Shown: piece by piece, positions 44,237-55,435 of the stretch
Layout: every line of letters begins with the position of its first letter
Position numbering within the stretch: position 1 is the first letter of the stretch
Assembly (NCBI GenBank): GCA_003313425.1
Contig: NHZP01000083.1
Location: forward strand, 83,558-147,557
DNA from: Pseudopyrenochaeta lycopersici
Lineage: Eukaryota > Ascomycota > Dothideomycetes > Pleosporales > Pseudopyrenochaetaceae
DNA: 64,000 nt
Reading direction: 5' to 3'
Notes under the pieces: generated by a model
What the model saw: only the letters and a program-made list of their open reading frames with translations
Database searches by the model: none
Told to the model about the DNA's origin: nothing
Translations under genes and position numbers: made by a program

Positions 44237-44790
44237 ACCGGAGGATTATGGTTATTGGAAGTAACATATCCGTTACTCTCTTTATTTGTCTGCGTGGAGG
44301 CAGTGACTGTAAGGGAAATAGAAGGTTAGGTTTGTTGGGCTAGGCAAAGCGTTTCAGTTACTGTCTGCTAATAAGGAGTTGTAGTTTTGTGGTATATGGA
44401 AATTTTGTACGGTGTATTCGGAGAAGCTATTTGGATGAATATGGTAAGTTTTCGTTATTTTTCGATAGGTAGGCATTGAGTTGATAAAGGTGTTGTTTTA
44501 ACATAGAAGTAGTATCTAGGATACGACTGTTACGTTAATTTGATTTTTGTAATTGCTATACTTTTGTATGGTTGTGAGGAAAATCGGAGAGTTGTGGTGC
44601 GGAGCTCAGTCGGTAAGGGTGTGGGCGCCCTTGGGATGGAATACCGAAGATTAAACCTCTCGAAAATTGGCCAAGTCCGATTTCCCTGTGGCTGGAGGGC
44701 CATGCAGAGTCACATGGGTGTGGCGCGGATTTCGCGCACAGACCCGGACTCAACTTTTCTAGTGAGGCGCAGCCTATATATGATTCCTTT

Positions 44791-45013
44791 CACTAGAAAG
44801 TTGTCAAGTGGTCACCAGCCTTGCGCTGGTTACCCTGGACACTTTACCTGTAAGCAGAGCCTGTGACTGGAGGGAACAACGAAGTGTTAGACTACTTGTA
44901 GGCTAGGGGCACTGCACTCTTAAGTAAGCCAGAGCACGGACGTCGCGGGTCAGATGACGCTGGGTTGCCGCATTTTCTTTCAATCAGGCTTCTGATTGGT
45001 GTATGGACATAGA
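44791..45013 (+). ncRNA. Structured cassette RNA, copy 10
   Basis: Stems ACCAGC/GCTGGT, AC-GAA-GT, GACTAC/GTAGGC, AATCAG/CTGATT. Confidence 0.74.
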
Positions 45014-45170
45014 GTCATGGAGTGAGCAGCCCTTTGCCGACTAGGGACTAGCGTGTTTTGGCATTGCGCAAGACAGAGATGTATATAAGAGGGGAGGATG
45101 TCCCCGTTCATGGAGTGTGAATGTTTGCAGGGACTGAACATTCTCTTTTATTCCCTTCTTTTATAACGCG

Positions 45171-45953
45171 ATGGGGTCGCTCCTGGGACAGTGCAGTAAT
45201 GCGGAGGGTACAGGTGACAGTAAATCACTGTCAGTCGACCAGCTTCGGCCGGGTCAGAGGGGCTCCCCCTTCCCTGGGACAGCTGTAAACATTGAACAGG
45301 TGCGGAGGCACATTCCTAGTAAGTACTGTTTTCTCTCTCCTCTGGTTGGGTTTCCCCAAACTTACGGAGTTACAGGGCTGGTGGAGCGACTGATTTCTTT
45401 CACCTGCCATCTAAAGCCGGATGGTGCCTTAGACGTATGGCTAACAAAAGAGAGCGGGTGGCTTCCTCGCGAATGCGTTTCTCCTAAACACGCAGTGTGT
45501 CTCGATGACTTCAAGGAGTTCTGTGAACGAGGCGGTAGAGTACAGTCGGTCCTGGTCCTCAAGGTGGATACGTTGGTTAGGGATCAAGTGCGGAGCCAGG
45601 TTGTGTTTGCGGAGCTTTCGGTAGAGGCACTGGATGTGGTCGTGGAGCGCATTTTACCTCTTGTCACAACGCCGTCGGGGCAGAGGCCGGATGTCGAAGT
45701 TGTGGAGGCATTGTTCCATCAACTGCGCTTTGGGTATTATAGTACGCGTGTAGACTGCGCATGCACGCTGCACAGGAGGTGTGAGCCCTGCGCATTGGTA
45801 TGTGATGAGTCCTTGTCCAGGTTTGTTTGGGCGAATTGTTTTACCGGTATAAAGCGGTCGTTAAAGTCGGATTGGTTTACTGGGATTAGCGATGCGGTAG
45901 GAGAAATACATCCGTTGCGTGTGCAATGGCTGAGTTGCAGAAGTTGTTGGTAA
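45171..45953 (+). CDS. Cassette 10 array protein, spliced
   Basis: Exons 45171-45318 and 45376-45953, 241 residues. Intron 57 nt (GTAAGT...CTTAC...ACAG), in frame if retained, giving 260 residues. Exon 1 carries the SVDQLRPGQRG segment shared with cassette 21. Exon 2 starts LVERLISFTCHL; VWLTKESG replaces SWWVTKESG; Cys cluster VDCACT...CEPC; WFTGISDAVG. Confidence 0.72.
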   Translation: MGSLLGQCSNAEGTGDSKSLSVDQLRPGQRGSPFPGTAVNIEQVRRHIPSKYCFLSPLVGFPQTYGVTGLVERLISFTCHLKPDGALDVWLTKESGWLPRECVSPKHAVCLDDFKEFCERGGRVQSVLVLKVDTLVRDQVRSQVVFAELSVEALDVVVERILPLVTTPSGQRPDVEVVEALFHQLRFGYYSTRVDCACTLHRRCEPCALVCDESLSRFVWANCFTGIKRSLKSDWFTGISDAVGEIHPLRVQWLSCRSCW

Positions 45954-46359
45954 GATGGGTACCAGTAAGTTCTTCTGGTCTTTATTCCTATGTATGGTGT
46001 GTACTAAGGTAGTAGTTATTATGTACTCTTGTTATGATGAGAAATACATTTTTGTGTAGTAGCTGTATTTAGTACGTTGTGGTGAAGTACGTTGATAGAT
46101 TAATTGTTATTAGTATCAGGTGTAGTTACTGATTTTGTAATGGTAGGGCCATCCGAAAAACGAAGGATTTGTTGTGTGGAGCTGTATTGGTAAGGGCGTG
46201 AGGCCTGTGATGGAACATCAAAAAAAAATAAAAAAATGCGTAAGTCCAATTTTGTTGTGGCTGGAGGCGATCCCAGGTCACATGGAGATGTGGCTCGTGT
46301 TGGGCACGGGCCCCGACTCAACTTTCTAGTGTGGCGTTCTGCCTATATATGATTCCTTT

Positions 46360-46584
46360 CACTAGAAAGTTGTCAAGTGGTCAGGAGCCTTGCGCTCCTT
46401 GACCCCTGACACTTTACACGTATGCGTTGCCACGACTGGAGGGAGTACCGAAGGGTTAAACTAGAATTAGTTTAGAGGCATAAGCCCCTGTAAGCAGAGC
46501 AGAGCACGGACGTGGCGTGTCAGATGACGCTGCTGTGCCGCATTTTCTTTCAATCAGGCTTCTGATTGGGCTATGGACATAGAC
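46360..46584 (+). ncRNA. Structured cassette RNA, copy 11
   Basis: Stems AGGAGC/GCTCCT, CC-GAA-GG, AACTAG/TTAGTT, GTTGCC/GGCATAAG-type closing stem, AATCAG/CTGATT. Confidence 0.74.
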
Positions 46585-46800
46585 GCAGGGACGGGGCAGC
46601 CCATTGCCTGCTAGGGACTAGGTGGTCTTGGCATTGCGCAAGGCAGAGATGTATATAACATGAACAGTGGAGCTGTTGTAACGGAGTGTTCTACACAATG
46701 TAGTTTTTTTTTTTACGTTGCGGTAGCCGTACTTCCTGGGAAGGATACCATCGTTGGTAGGTCGAACACGTAACGTCACGTGTGAGTTCCCAAGAGAGAG

Positions 46801-47501
46801 ATGGTTCTCGAAGGGTGTGCAGAGTGTATAGACCCGTTGGTGTCTGGTAGTAAGGCGGAGCCTTTTGTAGGGACAGAAAGCCAAATTCAAGGGGTGCGGA
46901 TGCACATTCAACGTATGTGGATGTTCTCTTCCCGAGTTGGGGTCCCCCAACTAACAGTTGTGTAGATCTTGTGGAACAGAAGACTTCTGTGACTTGCCAT
47001 GTGAAGCGGGATGGTGAACAGGTTTGGTGGCTTACCGTCCCACCCAGCGTCAGTTCTGAGGGCTTGGAGAGCTGTGATTGTCTCAGGCGGGGGCGCATCT
47101 GTGGGCCGTTCTCACGGCTTTTGTTGCAGGTGGAGACCGTAAAACCGGATGGCACCCCACGTCGCATGGTTGCGTTTGGGGATCTTTCGGTGGAGGCGCT
47201 GGATGCGGTTGTAACGGGTGTTTTGCCGCGTCTTGTGCAGCAGGATGGGGCCCTGCTTGGGAACTCAGTCAAGGTGATGGAGTTTTTTGAGACACGCTTG
47301 GCAGGTCTAGGGTCTCCGCAGATATCGGAGGAACCACCATCTCTCAAAAAAATGGCTAAGTCCATTTTCCTTGGTGCCCGTGGGTTTACGGCGTGTGATC
47401 GCTGTGTAGAGAGCGTTGCGCGAGCTTTTGAGGTAGCTTTGGCCGCGGAATTGTCGCCTCCGCTCCCCAACCATACTGTATCATTAACACGACGGATGTA
47501 G
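46801..47501 (+). CDS. Cassette 11 array protein with intergenic hairpin captured in the ORF
   Basis: Exons 46801-46912 and 46966-47501, 215 residues. Intron 53 nt (GTATGT...CTAAC...TAG). Exon 1 is short and lacks the usual MESxxGQ start. Exon 2 has LVEQKTSVTCHV and VWWLTV but no KESG. At 47330-47377 the ORF contains the sequence of the intergenic 3' hairpin block (CCATCTCTC, then AAATGGCTAAGTCCATTTT), just where the first CxC of the Cys cluster should be; only the last CDRC pair follows. The C-terminal WFTG motif is absent. Probably a recombination product with impaired function. Confidence 0.6.
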
Positions 47502-47932
47502 TCTGGCTGTTGTAACGAACAGTGGTAATATTTGTGAGTAGTAGAGAGGATGTTCTTTAGTTATGGATATACAAGGAGGGCGGTAGCATGTGGAGGATTG
47601 TGCGCAATGTTTTTATTTTGTCGCTCTTTTTGTTTTCTTAACTTCTTTTTCTAAGACAAAAGTTGTACGCAGGAATGAGTGCTGACTGTATTATGTAGGT
47701 GTTATTGGATTGTGCGAACAATGCATTATTATTTATACCGAAGCTATATTGTGGGGGGTGTCGACCCTGTTGATGTTCCATCAATTCTGTCTCAAAATTG
47801 GCTAAGTCCGATTCCTGTGTGGCTGGAGGCGATGCTGGGTCACATGGGGGCTGTGGCGCGGGGAGCGCAGACATGGGTTGTGTTGGGCACGGGCCCCTTC
47901 CCTCAACTTTCTTGTGTATATATGATTCCTTT

Positions 47933-48156
47933 CACTAGAAAGTTGTCAAGTGGTCAGGAGCCTTGCGCTCCTTACCCTTGCCACTTTACAATTAAGCAGG
48001 GCCGGCGAGTGGAACGAGTAGCGAAGCGGTAGGCTTTTTAAAGCCTAGGGCCATTGCCCCCTGTAAGCAAGCCGAAGCACGGACGTCGCGGGTCAGATGA
48101 TCACTGCTTGCCCACTTTTCTCTCAATCAATCATTTGATTGGCTTATGGATATAAC
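47933..48156 (+). ncRNA. Structured cassette RNA, copy 12
   Basis: Stems AGGAGC/GCTCCT, GC-GAA-GC, AGGCTTT/AAAGCCT, GCAAGC/GCTTGC, AATCAA/TTGATT. The last hairpin is of the TTAT/ATAA version, as in copies 14, 16 and 20. Confidence 0.75.
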
Positions 48157-48316
48157 TACATGGAATGAGCAGGCCCCTGCCAACTAGGGACTAGGTTCTC
48201 TTGGCATCGCGCGAGGTCGGGAAAGACATATAAGAGGGGAGGCCGTCCCCCCGCTCACGGAGTGTGTTTGGGTACATTGCTGTTCTACGTAGAGGGACAG
48301 CGAAGTTGTAATAGGC

Positions 48317-49200
48317 ATGGCGGAGGCCGTGTCAGAGATGCCCTCTCCTATGTTGTATGGCAACACTGAGTTTCAGTCATGGTTTGCGGAGCTAACAGCA
48401 GTGGTGGTCCCGAACGGGTTGACTTGTGCACCCTTGCTTTCTGCGCGGATTGCGGAGGTGCCGGAAGGGCAATGTTTGGTACAGTCAGAAGGAACGACGG
48501 AGGAGTTGCAGGTGGTGAGGAATCACCTTGATGGTTAGCACAGTCCTTTTTTTTTGGTGGACTGTTTTTCTGAAGCTAATGAGTAGCTTCAGTACTGGTG
48601 GAACACAGTGTTTCAGTAAGTTGGTTGATCACCGCGGAGAGCGTGTCCTGGCGTTTAACGCGAGAGAGTGGCGCCCTTCCCGCACAATGTAGTCGGGTGG
48701 ATGGATCTTCTTGTTTTGCGTGTAAAGCAACTGGAGAGGATTTGCGTCGTTCCTACCTCGTGGTGGAGGCCAGTGGATGGTGGTGGAACGAGTCTGTCTG
48801 GTTTGCAGAGGCAGTGTGTGCTCTCCTTACGCGAGATGCGTTGGACATGGTGGTGTCAACTGTGTTGCCCCGTTTCATAGAGTTGCGGGCGCAGGGCGAA
48901 GGAACGTATGGCTGTCGGCAGCGGTGGGCGTTAACGGAAGTTACGACCTATGTTGATCGTTTGAATAACGGTGCATATTCTACAGATGGTAATCGATGTA
49001 AGTGTTATCTAGTAGGACTGTGTACTGCATGTGATGCAGTAACGGAGGGTCGGCGTCGGTTTTTACGTATACCACAGTTTCAGGGCGTGTTTCCACGGGG
49101 CCGGCAGCATTGGTTTGCTGGTGTTACAGACTCTACACAGTTGTTGTTGTTCAGTGGGTTCCCATGGCTGAGTTGTGCTTCTGGGTGGCAGAGCTTGTGA
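48317..49200 (+). CDS. Cassette 12 array protein, diverged, spliced
   Basis: Exons 48317-48533 and 48593-49200, 274 residues. Intron 59 nt with weak donor GTTAGC, CTAAT branch and CAG. The longer exon 1 ends VVRNHL. Exon 2: VSWRLTRESG, the cluster CKCYLVGLCTAC, WFAGVTDSTQ replacing WFTGxSDAVG. It sits in the longest cassette (1592 bp). Confidence 0.65.
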
Positions 49201-49524
49201 TCCTACTTTAGTTGTGTTATCGGCACAGAGAGTAAGGTATGTCTTGTATTTTCTGTTGTCTTGTAAGAACTATGTTTGTTCTTTTTTTGGTTACTATTAT
49301 TTTATAGTAGAGCTATGCGTAGGTTGAGTTTATTTTTAGCGTAAGCTGAATTTGTTAAGGGTGCGAGCCCTTCAGATGGAACGTCAATCCTCTCGAAAAA
49401 TGCGTAAGTCCATTTTCCTTGTGGCTGGAGGGGCACGCAGAGTCACGTTTTACCGGGGTGCTGAAAAATTTTTCAGCCACTCCTCAACTTTTCTAGTGTG
49501 GCGCAGCCTATATATGATTCCTTT

Positions 49525-49741
49525 CACTAGAAAGTTGTCAAGTGGTCAGGAGCCTTGCGCTCCTTGACCCCTGACACTTTACGCTAAGCTTTGCCTATGA
49601 GTGGAACGAATACCGAAGGGTTAAACTACTTGTAGTTTAGAGGTAAAAGCCCTGGTAAGCACGGCATCACGTGGAGCGTGAGTCATCTGACGTTGCTGTG
49701 CCTCACAAGATCTTTGATCTAATTGGTCTATGAACGTAGAC
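49525..49741 (+). ncRNA. Structured cassette RNA, copy 13
   Basis: Stems AGGAGC/GCTCCT, CC-GAA-GG, AACTAC/GTAGTT, GCACGGCA/TGCTGTGC, GTCTATG/GTAGAC. The AATCAG stem is replaced by AGATC/GATCT. Confidence 0.74.
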
Positions 49742-49866
49742 GCAGGGACGGGGCACCACATTGCCTGCTAGGGACTAGGTTCTCTTGGCGGCGCGCAAGA
49801 CAGAGAGGTATATAACAAGAACAGTGGAGCTGTTTTTACGGAGTGAATTTTTTAAAGCATAGTGCG

Positions 49867-50670
49867 ATGGAGTCGCGTACTGGGCAAGAGGTTATTATGG
49901 TGGAGGCCGATACCAAGAACAGCCTCCCGTCTATTGTAGATGTGCTACAGGAAGGGAGGCCCTGTCCAGTGTCTGTAGGGACAGAGGCGGAGCGGCAAGT
50001 GGTGAGGGATCACGTGCACAGTCAGTGAATACGTCTTCTTTCTGCCTCTCTTAGAAGGCAGGTTGGCCGATGCCCAACTGACAGCGTCATAGAGCTTGTA
50101 GAGCGTGGAGTGTCGCTAACTGTCCATGTGCCATTGTCGGGGAGACAATCTTGGTGGGTGACCAAAGAAAGCGGGCAGCCTCCGCGGCAGTGTGAGACGG
50201 AGGTCCATTTAGGTTGTCTGGGAGACTATGAGAAGTTGGATTGCCATGGTTGGACCCAGGAGGCACTCTTGGTCCTCAAGGTGGATGGAGTTCACGATGG
50301 CGGGGTGCGGAGCTACGTTCTGTTTGCTCAGCTGTCTTCGAAGGCACTGGAGGTGGTTGTGCAGCGCATTTTACCTCTTTTTGTGCTGTCAGATGGTCAG
50401 ACTGCAGATGCGTTAGCTGTCGAGGGATGGTTTGATGCATTCTCTTTAGGGGTTTTTCCTAAAGGTGCTGGCTGCGGCTGCATGCTAGATGGAATTTGTA
50501 GGCCTTGTGCGTTAGGATCGCATTCGTGGCAAGGTTTTCTTTGGCTGAATAGATTTTCGGGTGTATGGCCGTTTGGAAAGCTTGAGTGGTTCACTGGGGT
50601 CAGTGACGCTGTTGGTGTAGTACAACCATCGGGAAGGAACTGGTTGACTTGTGAGCCATGCCCCGAGTAG
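49867..50670 (+). CDS. Cassette 13 array protein, spliced
   Basis: Exons 49867-50020 and 50093-50670, 243 residues. Donor GTCAGT, CTGAC branch, ATAG acceptor, intron 72 nt (the longest here). Exon 1 MESRTGQ...SVGTEAERQVVRDHV. Exon 2: SWWVTKESG, AGCGCM...CRPC, WFTGVSDAVGVVQPSG. Start context TGCGATGGAGTCGCG. Confidence 0.73.
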
Positions 50671-51105
50671 GTCAATGTAGTCCGTCGCTGTGGTACGTGG
50701 AGTGTACATCGGAAGGAGTGATCATAGTATTGGTGCGTTAGGATGAAATACTTTGTATTTTAGATTCTATGCTAATGGTTGCATGCGAGAGTAGTTTGAT
50801 ACGTAGTTTTCATGTGGTATTGTAAGTATGCGTAGTTTATTTTGTGCGGAGGATTTTTGGTATTAGAAAATGTTGCTGATTTGGTCATGGTAGGGCCATT
50901 AAAACAATGACTTCTCGTTGTTGCGGAGCTTGGTTAGTAAGGGCGTGAACCCTTAAAATGGAACACCATTTCAAAAAAAAATTGGCTAAGTCCGATTTCA
51001 CAGTGGCTGGAGGCCATGCAGAGTCACCTGGGTGTGGCGCGGATTGTGCGCACAGACCCTCCCTCAACTTTCTAGTGTGGCGAAAAGCCTATATATGATT
51101 CCTTT

Positions 51106-51330
51106 CACTAGAAAGTTGTCAAAGTGGTCGAGGAGCCCCGTGCTCCTTGACCCTGACACTTTACTGTAAGCTTTGCCTGCGATTGGAGATCGCAACGGAG
51201 TGTTAAACTATAAGTAGTTTAGAGGTAAAGACCCCGGTAAGCAAGCCGAAGCACGGACTGTGTGGGTCAGATGACCTCAGGGTTGCCACGTTTTTTCAGA
51301 TTTCTCATCTGATTGGGTTATGGATATAAC
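51106..51330 (+). ncRNA. Structured cassette RNA, copy 14
   Basis: First stem AGGAGC/GCTCCT with a changed loop. Also AACTAT/GTAGTT (one mismatch), AC-GGA-GT, and TTAT/ATAA last stem. Confidence 0.72.
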
Positions 51331-51543
51331 GCTAGGGATTCGACACGCTAGTGTTTACTAGGGACTAGTGTTTCTTGGTAGGGGCCAAGGGCTGGATAGG
51401 TATATATATAGGGGGGGACCCTCCCCTTCATGGAGTATGTGTCTAGGCATCTAATGCCCTACAGTGCGGTCAAACCCGCACGGTTTTTGCTTCTTTCTCG
51501 TCTCGCAGGGCGGACGCCCTCTACATTGGTTGTTTATCCGACG

Positions 51544-51960
51544 ATGGATAGTAGACGTAGTGGTTTTGTGGATTCAAGTATGGCGGAGCATTTCAAAGGG
51601 AAGCACGGAAGGTGCATTGCGGTGTACTGTGAAGTGGTACGGGGCGGTGGCCCCTCGATGGATCCGAAGTCTAATGTTGTTCGCGGAGGCGGTGCACATA
51701 CTACCCTTTCTACGGAGCGTTTGCAAAGTAGGCGGAAGTCTTTATCGGGTAGTCAACCTCCCTCTTACGCGGAGTGTGTTGGGGAAGCTTCGTCAGCGTC
51801 AGATTGTAGACCGGGAGGTCGTTCTGGTGTTGGTTTGACACGGGACGTGTGTGAGTGGAGCTTTTTTGGGGTACCCGTGGTAAAGAGGCGGAGGTATACG
51901 CATGCGACCTGGTCCCCTGGTACCGCACCTTTGGGTGGTAACGGTGGTGTTGCGTCTTGA
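51544..51960 (+). CDS. Cassette 14 unique small basic protein with PPxY motif
   Basis: 138 residues from the ATG at 51544, chosen because ACGATGGATAG matches the array's start context; the frame is open from an ATG at 51430 (176 residues), but that lies where other cassettes have the 5' leader (CACGGAGTG). Unrelated to the main family. Features: two VVRGGG repeats, QPPSYAEC (a PPxY motif at 72-75; such motifs bind WW domains of Nedd4/Rsp5-type ubiquitin ligases), and KRRR at 114-117. No intron seen. Function unknown; the PPxY match is short and could be chance. Confidence 0.5.
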   Translation: MDSRRSGFVDSSMAEHFKGKHGRCIAVYCEVVRGGGPSMDPKSNVVRGGGAHTTLSTERLQSRRKSLSGSQPPSYAECVGEASSASDCRPGGRSGVGLTRDVCEWSFFGVPVVKRRRYTHATWSPGTAPLGGNGGVAS

Positions 51961-52680
51961 GCAAAGCGCTCTCGTTGCTACGATGTTGTGAGTGGAGCGA
52001 TGGTGTTTTGGTAGTGTTCTCCAGTGCTTTGATTGTAATTTGTCAAGGCACTGCACAGGTGTTATACCTGTACGTAGTATGCGGAGGTCAATACGGTTGT
52101 ACTGCCTATACGAAGGTTATAGAGTAGTATACATTGTTATGGAATGGGTGATGCAAGGTTGATGTGTTTCATGCGTAGCGTGTATTCTTGTAAGATGAAG
52201 TCACGTTTTTTTTTATGGTATGAAAACACTGGCCTTCTGGGCAGTGCAGATGGTGGGAGCACATCGTTTGTATAAAATGGTAAGCGTTAAGTACAGTATA
52301 GATCTCTATACTATGGTGATGGAGTATTAGTTCATGGTACTATGAGTTATAGTTGTGTACGGCGTACTGCTTTGTGTGTATACAATAGGTGAGTGATTTT
52401 TTTTTTCTCCATTACTAAAAAAAAATGGCTAAAATTACTATGGCAAGGTTATACTAATAAGCTTTGTTTGTAGTAACGGAAGCGTGTTGAGTATTGTAGA
52501 TAAGGGTGTATACCGTTAGGACGGGAGACCATATCTCTCGAAAATTGGCTAAGTCCGATTTCCCTGTGGCTGGAGGCCATGCAGAGTCAGACGGGGGCTG
52601 TGGCGCGGGGAGCGCAGACATGGGTCATGTTTGGGCACGGGCCCATTCTGTCAACTTTCTTGTGTATATATGATTCCTTT

Positions 52681-52926
52681 CACTAGAAAGTTGTCAAGTG
52701 GTCAGGAGCCTTGCGCTTCTGATCCTAGACACTTTACACGTATGCGTTGCCTACGACTGGAGGGAGTAGCGAAGCGTTAGGCTCCTTGGAGACTAGAGGC
52801 AAGAGCCCCTGTAAGCAGAGCAGAGCACGGACGTCGCGGGTCAGATGACGCTGCTTTGCACGTGAGGAGCACCCCTGCCCTCGCTACTCTCTCAATCAGT
52901 TGTCTGATTGGTCTATAGCTATAGAC
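52681..52926 (+). ncRNA. Structured cassette RNA, copy 15 (with extra helix)
   Basis: Stems AGGAGC/GCTTCT, GC-GAA-GC, GGCTCC/GGAGACT, optional GTGAGG...CCCTC hairpin (about 52862-52882), AATCAG/CTGATT. Confidence 0.74.
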
Positions 52927-53051
52927 GCATGGAATGTGCATTAGGTTGCTCATTAGGGACTAGTGGTCTTGGCATGGTTCAAGAGCTGGATGTATAAGAG
53001 GGGGGGGGGGCCCTCTGCCTCATTTACGGAGTGTGTTCCAGCTCACTCTAA

Positions 53052-53921
53052 ATGACGATGGTGTCGTCAACCGGAGGGCATATTCGTACGGATTGTGATG
53101 GCCGTGTAGGTAGCGTACAGCTCGAGCTTGCTCTGTCGGGGATCGACTGCCTTGTAGAAGGCAAGTTAGGAGAATTTGTTACATGGAGTGCATCTGATTT
53201 AGATTGTTTGCGGAGCCACATGGACAGTAGGCTTTTCTCTCTGTCTATCTTTCAACAGTTGGGGGCTGCAACTGACGGAGTGGTAGTGTTGGTGAAGCAA
53301 CGCGTGTCTCTTACGTTTCACCTACAGCCGGATGGCGCGCTGGAGGTATGCCTGACCAAGGAGAGCGGGCAGGCTCCTCGCCAGTGTTCTGCGCCCAATG
53401 TGTGTGGGTGTTATTTTGGAAGTTGTACTTCTGCCGATAATGCCCCGATGGCATTTCTTGTTTGGAAAGCAGACGTTGTAGGACAGTACAATCAGATGCG
53501 GAGCATGGTTGCATTTGCACGTCTTTGCTCGGAAACACTGGAGGTGTTCATCGAAAGCGTATTGCCCTGTGTGTATACACATGGGAGAGATCACGTGCAG
53601 GCGGAGGAGGTCGATACGCTCTTTGACGCACTTGATCAAGGGCGATTTTCCAGTAGCGTTGGGTGCGGGTGCAAATTGCGAGAGCATTGTTTGTCCTGTT
53701 TGTCGTTACGTTCTAATCAGCAACGTTTCACGAGATGGGACATGTTTAGTGGGCCATTCCCATGCGGTCCAGATGGCTGGTTTTCTGGGTACAGCGATGC
53801 GGTTGGAATCGTAGAACCGTTGGCGCTTGACTGGCTTACATGCCCGTATACTGCGCTCAATTCTATCTCGCCTCTCGAGGGTGCACTTAGTAAGTACTCT
53901 GTAGACGAGTTGCTCAGTTAA
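53052..53921 (+). CDS. Cassette 15 array protein, mosaic member, spliced
   Basis: Exons 53052-53226 and 53287-53921, 269 residues; a second ATG at 53058 fits the array start context better. The 60-nt intron (GTAGGC...CTGAC...TAG) is in frame if retained. Exon 2: VCLTKESG, Cys-rich CSAPNVCGCYFGSC, LVWKADVV subtype shared with cassettes 1 and 17, VGCGCKLREHCLSC, WFSGYSDAVG. A 69-bp block near 53594-53662 is identical to cassette 1 DNA amid diverged sequence. Confidence 0.7.
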   Translation: MTMVSSTGGHIRTDCDGRVGSVQLELALSGIDCLVEGKLGEFVTWSASDLDCLRSHMDSRLFSLSIFQQLGAATDGVVVLVKQRVSLTFHLQPDGALEVCLTKESGQAPRQCSAPNVCGCYFGSCTSADNAPMAFLVWKADVVGQYNQMRSMVAFARLCSETLEVFIESVLPCVYTHGRDHVQAEEVDTLFDALDQGRFSSSVGCGCKLREHCLSCLSLRSNQQRFTRWDMFSGPFPCGPDGWFSGYSDAVGIVEPLALDWLTCPYTALNSISPLEGALSKYSVDELLS

Positions 53922-54255
53922 GTATTGTTTAGTATGGACTATTATTGTCAAGCATGATAGGTGCACGATTTCTGTCGGACAGACTCTACATGAAACAATT
54001 AATTTGTGGTAGTAGTTGGCGGTAGCTAATTTTTGTTTTCAGGTATGGATGGTGGTTATGTACTATGGTATATAGTAAGGGTGTGAACCCTTAGGATGGA
54101 ACATCAAATCTGAAGAAAAAATGCGTAAGTCCATTTTGTGTGTGGCTGACAGTCACGCAGGGTCACGTTAGCTGTGGCGCGGGGAGCGCAGACATGGGTC
54201 GTTTTTGGGCACGGGCCCATTCTCTCAACTTTCTTGTGCTATATATGATTCCTTT

Positions 54256-54479
54256 CACTAGAAAGTTGTCAAGTGGTCAGGAGCCTTGCGCTCCTTGACC
54301 CCTGACACTTTACTGTAAGCTCTGGCCGTGAGTGGAGCGAACAGCGAAGCGGTAAACTACTTGTAGTTTAGGGCAAGAGACCCCGGTAAGCAAAGCAGAG
54401 CACGGACAGTGCGGGTCATCTGACCCTGCTGTGCCGCATTTTCTTTCAATCAGGCTTCTGATTGGTGTATGGATATAAC
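54256..54479 (+). ncRNA. Structured cassette RNA, copy 16
   Basis: Stems AGGAGC/GCTCCT, GC-GAA-GC, AACTAC/GTAGTT, CTCTGGCC/GGCAAGAG, GCAC/GTGC, AATCAG/CTGATT. Confidence 0.75.
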
Positions 54480-54636
54480 TACATGGAATGGGCTGCCCCT
54501 GCCAACTAGGGACTAGGCCATCTTGGCAGTGCGCAAGGCAGGCTGGACGTAACTGTATATAAGAGGGGAGGATATCCCCGCTCACGGAGTGTGAATGTTT
54601 ATTTTGTAAAAAATATCTTGTTTTTTCTGCGTTGCG

Positions 54637-55435
54637 ATGGAGTCGCGTACTACGGAAGATAGTGTGGCAGCGGCCGCTAGCATAACCACTCTCCTGTCCA
54701 TGGTAGATGGTTTACAGAATGGGAGTTCCTATGCAGTGTCTGTAGGGACAGAGGCGGAGCGGGCTCTTGTGAGGGATCACGTGCCTGGTAAGTGTCTTGA
54801 TCTTTTTACTGTAGAAGTTAGGGCGCTCCCCAACTGACAGCGTCACAGAGCTTGTAGAGCGTGAAGTGTCTCTAACTGTCCATGTGCCATTGTCGGGGAG
54901 ACAATCTTGGTCGATTACTAAGGAGAGCGGGAAGCCTCGTCCGCAGTGTGTTTCTCAGAGACACACGGAGTGTTTAAACAATCACAAGGAACTTAGTGCC
55001 TCGGTGGGTACCCAGCAGGCGCTTCTTGTCCTCAAGGTGGATGCACTCTACCCGGATGGGGTGCTCGAGAGCCTAGTCATGTTTGCGGAGCTCTCGTTAG
55101 AGGCGCTGGACGTGGTTGTGCAGCGCATCCTACCTCTTCTCACACTGCCGGGAGGGGGGGTGGCGGAGGCTTTTGTTGTCGTACATCGAGTGTTCAACGC
55201 ATTGGATGATGGATGGTATAGCACCAGCGTGGATTGCGGGTGCACACCAGGGAAGAGGTGTAAGCCTTGTGTGGATGGGCATCACAGCAACCCACGGTTT
55301 CACCGGCTCTACCATTTCCGTAGTGTATGGCCGTTTGGACAAGAAGCGCCTGCTGAGTATGACCTTGAGGAGACTTATAACCGTCGGGAGATAAGTGATT
55401 GCCTTGCGCGTTATGTCGAAAGCAGGGCAGTGTAG
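54637..55435 (+). CDS. Cassette 16 array protein with replaced C-terminus
   Basis: Exons 54637-54787 and 54849-55435, 245 residues. GTAAGT donor, CTGAC branch, ACAG acceptor, intron 61 nt. Typical through SWSITKESG, VDCGC...CKPC and FRSVWPFG. After that the conserved WFTGxSDAVG...WLSC tail is absent, replaced by an unrelated charged end (EYDLEETYNRREISD). A recombination or deletion event is likely. Confidence 0.68.
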
